Source of the DNA: Anaerolineae bacterium
Lineage (GTDB): Bacteria > Chloroflexota > Anaerolineae > Epilineales > JAHCIE01
DNA: 6,853 bases
Direction: 5' to 3'
NCBI GenBank assembly: GCA_026129385.1
Contig: JAHCIE010000178.1
Location: 1-6,853 of the forward strand
The translations under genes were made by a program, and so were the position numbers. Under the pieces are notes generated by a model. The model saw only the letters and a list, made by a program, of their open reading frames with translations, had not been told where the DNA came from and ran no database searches. Positions 1 through 5,164 of the stretch are shown in pieces; position 1 is the first letter of the stretch; every line of letters starts with the position of its first letter.

Positions 1-1129
1 CGGGCGCGGCGGCCACGCCGGTGGACGGTCGGGCCGCCGCGACGGGTGGCGCCGCCTCCACGGCGAGACCGGTATAGTAGTGGCGCAGGATGTCGGCGTA
101 GCCCGCGCCCCACGACGCCAGCACCATCGCCCCCACCTGGCTCATGCCCACGCCGTGGCCGTAGCGCTGGTCGAAGGGATCGGGCGAGGCGACGGAACGC
201 AGGTAGCTGTAGGGCACGCTATTGAAGACGTCCTCGTTGTTGCGCGTCGCGAGGGCGGTATGCGCGAAGTACAGCGTCGCGGTCGCCAGGCGGCCGTCCT
301 GGCGCAGCACGACATTGCTCGTGGCGTCCACAGCCTGGTTGGACGAGTCGTAGCGCGGACTCGGCCGCCACACCTGGGTGCGCGTCGTCGTGTCCACATT
401 GGCGTCGAGGCCCGGCTCGCACTTGGTCGGGTCGCCCGCCGACGCGGGCAGGCAATGGGTGGCAGCGTAGGTGCGGGCGGCGACGGCCTGGGCCTTCTGG
501 GCCTCGGCCGGTGAGCCAGGCCCGATCTCGAAGGGCACGACGCCCTTGAGATAGTCATCCGTCGCCAGGGCCACGATACTGCCGTCGGTCATCTGGACGC
601 GGATGGTGGCGGGCGCGGTGGTGATGTCCGCTGCTGTGGCGATGGTGAGGGCATCGGCCTTGGCGGCCGTGTCATCCACGCCGCCCTCGGCGCGCAGCCG
701 CTCACGGACCTGGGCCTGCTCGGCCGAGGACAGGCTCTCGCGCACCATCGCCACGTCGCGGGCCAGGCTCGTATCCGCGACGGTCTCGCCCGGCAGCGTC
801 ATGCCCACGTAGCCGGCCGCCTCGACGTCCAGGTCGTAGCGGCCGGGGGGCAGCGCCAGGCTGTAGGCCCCGTCAGCCGCCGATCGCGCTTCGGCACCGC
901 CCCCACGCACGACGGCAGCGGCGACAGGCGCGCCCGTCAGCACGTCCGTCACGCGGCCAGACAGGCCCGCCAGCCCCTTCTCTCCCTGGGAGAGGGGCAG
1001 GGTGAGGACCTTGGGGCCTTCAAGAGGGGAGCCAGTCGCGCCCTCGGCGCTGGACACACGCAGCAGGATGAACGCCACGGCAAGGCTGCCAAGCACAATG
1101 ATGCATCGAGTGAGAACCGTACGACTCAC
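1..1129 (-). CDS. Exported SpoIID/LytB-domain protein with carboxypeptidase-regulatory-like domain (3' end cut by window edge)
   Basis: An open frame of 376 codons runs from a GTG at 1129 off the left edge. The start is chosen because AGGAAGG (1137-1143) lies 7 nt upstream and a signal peptide follows directly (hydrophobic residues about 7-24, small residues near 26-31). Residues about 54-128 look like a carboxypeptidase-regulatory-like beta-sandwich (LSGRVTDVLTGAPVAAA, DGAYSLALPPGRYDL). Residues about 175-357 carry SpoIID signatures: DDYLKGVVPFEI with the probable catalytic Glu201, KAQAVAARTYA, TQVWRP, NNEDVF, YLRSVASPD, YGHGVGMSQVGAM and ILRHYYTGL. SpoIID proteins are lytic transglycosylases that cut stem-peptide-free glycan strands outside the membrane; that activity is inferred here. 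The stretch between YLRSV and GHGVGMSQ is very short compared with Bacillus SpoIID, and Cys226 and Cys237 are the only cysteines in the domain. The Ala/Pro-rich tail after 357 suggests a linker to another domain outside the window. A sporulation role is not implied. Confidence 0.9.
   Translation of the reverse strand, partial: MSRTVLTRCIIVLGSLAVAFILLRVSSAEGATGSPLEGPKVLTLPLSQGEKGLAGLSGRVTDVLTGAPVAAAVVRGGGAEARSAADGAYSLALPPGRYDLDVEAAGYVGMTLPGETVADTSLARDVAMVRESLSSAEQAQVRERLRAEGGVDDTAAKADALTIATAADITTAPATIRVQMTDGSIVALATDDYLKGVVPFEIGPGSPAEAQKAQAVAARTYAATHCLPASAGDPTKCEPGLDANVDTTTRTQVWRPSPRYDSSNQAVDATSNVVLRQDGRLATATLYFAHTALATRNNEDVFNSVPYSYLRSVASPDPFDQRYGHGVGMSQVGAMVLASWGAGYADILRHYYTGLAVEAAPPVAAARPSTGVAAAP
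974..1004. repeat. Palindromic repeat-like element inside the SpoIID-like coding sequence
   Basis: CTCTCCC (980-986) and GGGAGAG (988-994) form a 7-bp dyad around one base. It is extended by CCC (975-977) against GGG (995-997) after a two-base bulge, and followed by a CCTCACCC-type flank on the minus strand. The pattern resembles the CCCTCACCC/CCCCTCTCCC dispersed palindromes that I know from intergenic DNA of many GC-rich bacteria. It encodes residues about 42-52 (LTLPLSQGEKG), between the signal peptide and the first folded domain. Its repeat nature is inferred from resemblance; only one copy lies in this window. Confidence 0.5.
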
Positions 1130-1356
1130 AACGATTCCTTCCTGATAGGGGCGACCCTGCGCAACTGCCCGTTGTCGCACCGCCGAGGGCAGGCAGACCC
1201 TGCCGCTACCATCGCATCTTCAACTACCAAGACGCGCTCGTGCCTGTTTAGTTCCGCGTGGAATCAAAAAAGGCTAACCCAGGCCTGAAGCCTGGGCCAG
1301 CCCCTATCCCTCTTACGCTGGCGGGTCGCCCGCGCCGTCTGACTTCCCGTGCCCCG
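1130..1356. other. Intergenic region between rplI and the SpoIID-like gene
   Basis: This gap holds the rplI terminator (1266-1302) and the ribosome binding site of the SpoIID-like gene (1137-1143). A small 6-bp hairpin (GGCAGG 1188-1193, CCTGCC 1199-1204) has no following T tract. I see no convincing -35/-10 pair on the minus strand between the terminator and the GTG start, although expression past so strong a terminator would seem to need one. No open frame here looks like a gene. Confidence 0.6.
1266..1302 (-). terminator. Intrinsic terminator downstream of rplI
   Basis: Read on the minus strand, GGCTGGCCCAGGC (1302-1290), a 5-nt loop (1289-1285) and GCCTGGGTTAGCC (1284-1272) form a 13-bp stem with two G-U pairs, followed at once by six T residues (1271-1266). 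This is a textbook Rho-independent terminator starting 54 nt after the rplI stop codon. The T tract on one side only gives it a clear minus-strand direction. The central CCCAGGC/GCCTGGG arms also resemble dispersed repeats in some GC-rich genomes. Confidence 0.88.
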
Positions 1357-1863
1357 CTATTCGGGCTGCGCGGGGGCCACCGGCGTAGCGGCCTCGGCGG
1401 GCACAGCCACCACGCCGCCCTCAGGCTCGACGGTTACCTTGACGTGCGCCGAGACGTTGGTGATCAGGCGCACCTCGACCGTATGCTCGCCCAGGTGGCG
1501 AATTGGCTCGTCCAGCTCGATGCGGCGGCGGTCGATATCGTGCCCGGTCTTGGCCTTAATGGCCTCGGCGATGTCGGCGTTGGTGATAGAGCCGTACAGA
1601 CGCCCCTCTTCGCCCGCCCGCGCCGTAAAGTGCAGATTCAGCTGGTTCAACTCAGTCGCGATGGACTCGGCATCCTGCACGCGGCGCGCCATCTTCTTGG
1701 CCTCGGCGCGGCGCAACTCTTCGACATTCTTGACCGCGCCGTAGGTCGCCAGGATTGCCAGCCCCTTGGGAATCAGGTAATTGCGGCCATAGCCGTCCGC
1801 CACATCTTTGATGTCGCCGACCTTGCCCAGGTTCGGGACTTCCTGAATGAGGACCACACGCAT
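1357..1863 (-). CDS. rplI: 50S ribosomal protein L9
   Basis: The 168-residue product is ribosomal protein L9, which binds 23S rRNA near the L1 stalk base and whose loss in other bacteria affects frame maintenance. The N-terminal rRNA-binding domain shows the full L9 signature at residues 13-34 (G-x2-G-x4-V-x2-GY-x2-NYL-x3-G). A long charged helix (about 41-75) connects to the C-terminal domain (about 80-147) with GRLYGSIT at 88-95. Usual length is about 148-150; here an Ala/Pro/Val-rich tail of about 20 residues (148-168) follows. The ATG at 1863 has GAGGT (1872-1876) 8 nt upstream. The gene has its own extended -10 promoter and a strong terminator, so it is probably monocistronic, unlike the common rpsF-ssb-rpsR-rplI arrangement. 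Confidence 0.97.
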   Translation of the reverse strand: MRVVLIQEVPNLGKVGDIKDVADGYGRNYLIPKGLAILATYGAVKNVEELRRAEAKKMARRVQDAESIATELNQLNLHFTARAGEEGRLYGSITNADIAEAIKAKTGHDIDRRRIELDEPIRHLGEHTVEVRLITNVSAHVKVTVEPEGGVVAVPAEAATPVAPAQPE

Positions 1864-1906
1864 GGGATGTTACCTCGCAAAGAATCAGTGCTTATTTCGA
1901 CACGAC

Positions 1907-1936
1907 AGTATAGCACGGCCCGCCCCGGAAGGCGAA
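1907..1936 (-). promoter_or_regulatory. Putative extended -10 sigma70-type promoter for rplI
   Basis: On the minus strand the sequence TGCTATACT (1915-1907) gives an extended -10 element with -10 hexamer TATACT at 1912-1907. A weak -35 (TTCGCC, 1936-1931) lies 18 nt upstream. Transcription would start near 1900 and leave a leader of about 37 nt that includes the GAGGT ribosome binding site. The call rests on sequence match alone. Confidence 0.6.
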
Positions 1937-1947
1937 TCTGGCGCGGC

Positions 1948-1990
1948 GACGACCGACCACGGGCCGATCCGTCGTCGGTGGTCGGTCGTC
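1948..1990. repeat. 13-bp perfect inverted repeat between mreB-like gene and rplI
   Basis: GACGACCGACCAC (1948-1960) is exactly mirrored by GTGGTCGGTCGTC (1978-1990) around a 17-nt spacer. An overlapping alternative 9-bp pairing exists between CGACCACGG (1954-1962) and CCGTGGTCG (1990-1998), because the region is built from degenerate GACCAC/GACGAC-like units. It begins 12 nt after the TGA of the mreB-like gene and ends just upstream of the rplI -35. No T tract follows on either strand, so it is not a standard intrinsic terminator. It may be a 3'-end stabiliser, a non-canonical terminator, an operator or a degenerate dispersed repeat. Confidence 0.7.
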
Positions 1991-2002
1991 CGTGGTCGCT
2001 AC

Positions 2003-3010
2003 TCAGTACACTGGCCGCATGGTGCGCTTGAGGATGTCGTAGTGTTCCAGGGCGCGGCCCGCGCCGCGCGCGCAGCAGCCGATGGGGTCATCAGCCGGGT
2101 AGAACGCGATGCCGGTCTCGTCGGTCAGCAGACGGTCGAGGTTGCGCAGCAGCGCGCCGCCGCCCGTCATCACCGCGCCCCGGTCGATGACATCGGCGGC
2201 CAGCTCCGGTGGCGTCTTCTCCAACACTTCCTTGGCCGCGCCGACGATCGCCGCCAGCGGCTCGGCCATCGCCTCCGTCACCTCGGTAGAGGTGAGCTTG
2301 ACGGTACGCGGCAGGCCCGCCACCTGGTCGCGACCGCGCACCTCCATGATCAACTCGTCTTCTAGCGGAACCGCGCTGCCGATGGTCATCTTGATCTCTT
2401 CGGCGGTGCGCTCGCCGACCAGCAGGTTGTACTTGCGGCGCACGTAGGAGGCGATGGCTTCATCGACCTTATTGCCACCGACGCGCACCGACGACCACTG
2501 CACGATACCGTTGACGGACACGATGGCCGCCTCGGTGGTGCCGCCGCCCAGGTTGATGACCATGTTGCCCGTCGGGGTAGCGACGGGCAGCCCCGCACCG
2601 ATGGCGGCGGCCAGCGGCTCCGGGATAAGAAACGCCTCGCCCGCGCCGGCCTGGATGGCGGCGTCATGGACGGCGCGACTCTCCACCGACGTGACGCCGA
2701 CCGGCACCGAGATCATGACTTCGGGCTTGCGGATGCGCATGCGCCCGCAGACTTTCTGGATGAAGTAGCGCAGCATCGCCTCGGTTACCACGTAGTCGGC
2801 GATAACACCGTCTTTGAGCGGGCGAGCCACTTCGATGGTGTCCGGGGTGCGGCCCAACATTTCGAGCGCCTCTTGACCGACGGCGACGATGCGGTTGTCG
2901 TTGACTGAGATAGCGACGACGGACGGCTCCTTCAGCACGATGCCGCGCCCTCGCTCGTGGACGAGGACGTTGACTGTGCCGAGATCGATGCCAATGTAGC
3001 GCGTAAGCAT
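2003..3010 (-). CDS. mreB: MreB/Mbl-family actin-like cell-shape protein
   Basis: The 335-residue product spans the whole MreB family length. MreB forms membrane-bound ATP-dependent filaments that guide peptidoglycan synthesis during elongation. Visible motifs are phosphate-1 GIDLGTVNVLV (7-17, Asp9), KDGVIADY (66-73), PVGVTSVESRAV (103-114), EPLAAAIGAGLPV with probable catalytic Glu131, the phosphate-2 loop NLGGGTTE (153-160), ERTAEEIKMTIGSA (200-213), LEKTPPELAADVIDRG (263-278) and the adenosine motif TGGGALLRNLDRLL (282-295). Two positions that are usually Asp are Asn: residue 153 in the phosphate-2 loop and residue 180 in GGNKVDEAI (usually GGDxxDEAI). The family is certain; true MreB versus a paralogue such as Mbl is open. 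ATG at 3010 has AAGGA (3018-3022) 7 nt upstream, and the gene has its own promoter. Confidence 0.95.
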   Translation of the reverse strand: MLTRYIGIDLGTVNVLVHERGRGIVLKEPSVVAISVNDNRIVAVGQEALEMLGRTPDTIEVARPLKDGVIADYVVTEAMLRYFIQKVCGRMRIRKPEVMISVPVGVTSVESRAVHDAAIQAGAGEAFLIPEPLAAAIGAGLPVATPTGNMVINLGGGTTEAAIVSVNGIVQWSSVRVGGNKVDEAIASYVRRKYNLLVGERTAEEIKMTIGSAVPLEDELIMEVRGRDQVAGLPRTVKLTSTEVTEAMAEPLAAIVGAAKEVLEKTPPELAADVIDRGAVMTGGGALLRNLDRLLTDETGIAFYPADDPIGCCARGAGRALEHYDILKRTMRPVY

Positions 3011-3101
3011 GCGTCAATCCTTGCGAAAGCGTGCCGGACAGCGAACAGGCAGGGTGGGCCGCCGCCGAAGACGCGACTCGCCCCCGCCCAGCAAGTCAGC
3101 A

Positions 3102-3130
3102 AGTATAGCCAGGCCTGTTCCTCGCGTCAA
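3102..3130 (-). promoter_or_regulatory. Putative sigma70-type promoter for the mreB-like gene
   Basis: On the minus strand TTGACG (3130-3125) and TATACT (3107-3102) are separated by exactly 17 nt. Each hexamer differs from consensus at one base. Transcription would begin near 3095, giving a leader of about 85 nt before the ATG at 3010. Placed after the atpC hairpin, it would make the mreB-like gene independent of the atp operon. Confidence 0.75.
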
Positions 3131-3163
3131 AAGTAGGCGACGGCCCCCTCCGGTAAATCAGGT

Positions 3164-3212
3164 TGGGGCGGGTGGGGTCTGCGATGCTACTCCGCACACC
3201 CCACCCGCCCCA
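3164..3212 (-). terminator. GC-rich hairpin closing the atp operon
   Basis: A perfect 15-bp stem (TGGGGCGGGTGGGGT at 3164-3178 with its complement at 3198-3212), one C-C mismatch and four more pairs (3180-3183 with 3193-3196) enclose a 9-nt loop. It starts 24 nt after the atpC stop codon, the expected place for an operon terminator. On the minus strand it is followed by ACCTGATTT, not a run of T, so termination could be inefficient, factor-assisted, or the hairpin could mainly protect the 3' end of the atp mRNA. Confidence 0.65.
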
Positions 3213-3236
3213 GCGTCCACTGACCCCGCGCAGCGG

Positions 3237-3665
3237 CTACGGGCTCACTGGCCGCCGACTCCCGCCCCGCCGCTCGGCCAGCTTCAACTGGAGCTTGGCG
3301 CGCTTGAGGGCGGCCAGGGCGCGCTCCTCGTCCACCGGTTCCAGGCCACGCGCCAGCGCCTCCTGGGCGCGGCGGCGGGCCTCCTCCGCCTGGGCAATGT
3401 CGATCTCTTCCACGCGGTCGGCGCTGTCAGCCAGCACTGTGACTCGGTCTGGCCGCACCTCAACAAAGCCGCCACCGATGGCGATGTGACGGTCTGGCTC
3501 ATTGGCCTTCTTGATGACCAGCGCGCCGAAGTTGAGGCCCGACATCAAAGCGGCGTGGCGAGGCAGGATGCCCATCTCGCCCTCGGCGCCCGGCACGATG
3601 ACCATGTCCACGTCATCCTTGTACAGGATGCGGTCAGGGGCCACCACTTCCAGGTGAATCGGCAT
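3237..3665 (-). CDS. atpC: ATP synthase F1 epsilon subunit
   Basis: The 142-residue product is the epsilon subunit, which with gamma forms the central rotor stalk and can inhibit ATP hydrolysis. The N-terminal beta-sandwich (about 1-85) has the family motif GAEGEMGILPRHA (26-38) and IAIGGGFVEVRPDRVTVLAD (61-80). A full two-helix C-terminal domain follows (about 88-134), so the regulatory part is not truncated. Residues 88-93 read IDIAQA where the ATP-binding epsilon of thermophilic Bacillus PS3 has an IDxxRA motif; Arg122 is kept but position 126 is Gln. The ATG at 3665 lies 11 nt after the atpD stop, with GGGGAG 6 nt upstream and partly overlapping that stop, which suggests translational coupling. 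It is the last gene of the atp operon here. Confidence 0.97.
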   Translation of the reverse strand: MPIHLEVVAPDRILYKDDVDMVIVPGAEGEMGILPRHAALMSGLNFGALVIKKANEPDRHIAIGGGFVEVRPDRVTVLADSADRVEEIDIAQAEEARRRAQEALARGLEPVDEERALAALKRAKLQLKLAERRGGSRRPVSP

Positions 3666-3676
3666 ACGTTACTCCC

Positions 3677-5113
3677 CTAGCGGCCCTGGCGTAGCTCCTC
3701 GGCAGTCTTCTGTACATCCTCGATACCGCCCTGCATATAGAAGGCCTGTTCGGGGATGTCGTCCAACTCGCCGTCGAGAATCATCTTGAAGCCCTTGACC
3801 GTGTCCTCGATCTTGACGTAGCGGCCTTCCTTGTTCGTGAAACGCTCGGCCACATACATCGGCTGGCTCAGGAACCGCTGAATCTTGCGGGCGCGAGCCA
3901 CGGTGAGCTTGTCGTCCTCACTCAACTCCTCGACGCCCAGGATGGCGATGATATCCTGCAAGTCCTTGTAACGCTGAAGGACGCGCTGGCAGCCGCGCGC
4001 CACCTGATAGTGTAGATCGCCCACGATGCGCGGGTCCAGGATACGGCTGGTCGAGCCGAGGGGATCGACGGCGGGGAAGATGCCCTGCTCGAAGATGGAC
4101 CGCTCCAGGGCGATGGTTGCATCCAGGTGAGCGAAGGTCGTCGCCGGAGCCGGGTCGGTGTAATCGTCGGCAGGCACGTACACGGCCTGCATCGAGGTGA
4201 TGGAGCCGCGCTTGGTCGAGGTGATGCGCTCCTGAAGCGCGCCCATCTCCGTTGCCAGCGTCGGCTGGTAGCCCACCGCGCTCGGCATACGACCCAGCAA
4301 GGCGGACACCTCGGAGCCGGCCTGCACGAAGCGGAAGATGTTGTCGATGAAGAGCAGCACGTCGCGGCCCTCATCGCGGAAGTACTCCGCCATCGTCACG
4401 CCCGTCAGCCCCACCCGCAGGCGCGCGCCGGGCGGCTCGTTCATCTGGCCGAAGACCATGACCGTCGAGCCGATGACGCCGTACTCGTGCATTTCGCCGT
4501 ACAGTGCGGTTCCCTCGCGGGTTCGTTCGCCCACCCCCGTGAACACCGAATAGCCGGAGTGGACGGCGGCGATGTTGCGGATAAGTTCGGCGATGGTCAC
4601 TGTCTTGCCCACGCCCGCACCGCCGAACACGCCCGTCTTACCGCCCTTCGTGAAGGGCGCGATGAGGTCGATGACCTTGAGACCCGTCTCGAAGACCTCG
4701 GTCTTGGTAACCTGATCAACCAGGGGCGGAGAGGGTCGATGGATGGGGTAGAAGGTCTCGGCCTCGACCGGCCCCTTCTCATCGATAGGTGCGCCCAACA
4801 CGTCGAAGACGCGGCCGAGGGTAGAGGGGCCGACGGGCACGGTGATGGGGCCGCCGGTGGCGACGGCATCCATACCACGCCGCAGGCCGTCGGTCGTGGT
4901 CATAGAAACGGCGCGCACCGCATTGTGGCCCAGGTGTGTCTGCACCTCGCACGTGACGCGGCGGCCGTCATCGCTGATAATCTCAATCGCGTCGTAAATT
5001 TCGGGCAACTGGTCTTCAGGGAACTCAGCGTCCACCACGGAACCAATAATCTGCACGACCTTGCCCATCACGTCGCGAGCCTGATCCTGGGTCTTGGGTT
5101 CGGCGACTGCCAT
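3677..5113 (-). CDS. atpD: ATP synthase F1 beta subunit (catalytic)
   Basis: The 478-residue product is the catalytic beta subunit, which makes ATP from ADP and phosphate in the cytoplasmic F1 head. An N-terminal beta-barrel (from MGKVVQIIGSVVDAEFP, 16-32) leads to the nucleotide-binding domain with P-loop GGAGVGKT (164-171), catalytic Glu196 in GVGERTREG, Walker B VLLFIDN with Asp257, and SALLGRMPSAVGYQPTLATE (270-289). The C-terminal helical domain carries EELSEDD (395-401), a conservative variant of the DELSEED lever that contacts gamma. Length is normal and no key residue is missing. The ATG at 5113 has GGAGGT 5 nt upstream; the internal Met16 lies where shorter homologues often begin but has no comparable support. 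The gap to atpG is 51 nt. Confidence 0.99.
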   Translation of the reverse strand: MAVAEPKTQDQARDVMGKVVQIIGSVVDAEFPEDQLPEIYDAIEIISDDGRRVTCEVQTHLGHNAVRAVSMTTTDGLRRGMDAVATGGPITVPVGPSTLGRVFDVLGAPIDEKGPVEAETFYPIHRPSPPLVDQVTKTEVFETGLKVIDLIAPFTKGGKTGVFGGAGVGKTVTIAELIRNIAAVHSGYSVFTGVGERTREGTALYGEMHEYGVIGSTVMVFGQMNEPPGARLRVGLTGVTMAEYFRDEGRDVLLFIDNIFRFVQAGSEVSALLGRMPSAVGYQPTLATEMGALQERITSTKRGSITSMQAVYVPADDYTDPAPATTFAHLDATIALERSIFEQGIFPAVDPLGSTSRILDPRIVGDLHYQVARGCQRVLQRYKDLQDIIAILGVEELSEDDKLTVARARKIQRFLSQPMYVAERFTNKEGRYVKIEDTVKGFKMILDGELDDIPEQAFYMQGGIEDVQKTAEELRQGR

Positions 5114-5164
5114 AGATTACCTCCACTCCGCCTGGGGTTGTGCGCCACTCAAGCCGCGCGCCAC

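Larger units (their letters stand above)
3011..3236. other. Intergenic region between atpC and the mreB-like gene
   Basis: This 226-bp gap contains the GC hairpin behind atpC (3164-3212), the mreB promoter (3102-3130) and a leader of about 85 nt carrying the AAGGA ribosome binding site. A weak plus-strand reading frame crosses it but lacks coding features and is antisense to the flanking genes. Confidence 0.7.

Noticed and set aside
142..558. A 138-codon minus-strand frame and another at 219-455 within the SpoIID-like gene
   Set aside because: Both are out of frame with the 1-1129 reading frame, which carries clear SpoIID motifs; the Arg/Pro/Ser-rich products are frame shadows.
80..812. Plus-strand open frames at 80-514 and 603-812
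   Set aside because: They are antisense to the SpoIID-like coding sequence and have the composition of complementary-strand shadows.
1188..1204. Small GGCAGG/CCTGCC hairpin in the gap before the SpoIID-like gene
   Set aside because: Only 6 bp with no T tract; such pairings are expected by chance in GC-rich DNA.
1948..1998. Possible CRISPR or tandem repeat made of GACCAC/GACGAC units
   Set aside because: The units are short and degenerate with no regular repeat-spacer spacing; an inverted repeat describes the stretch better.
1258..2031. A 257-codon plus-strand open frame across rplI and both flanking gaps
   Set aside because: It is antisense to rplI, crosses the rplI terminator and promoter, and has no domain-like pattern or ribosome binding site that I can see.
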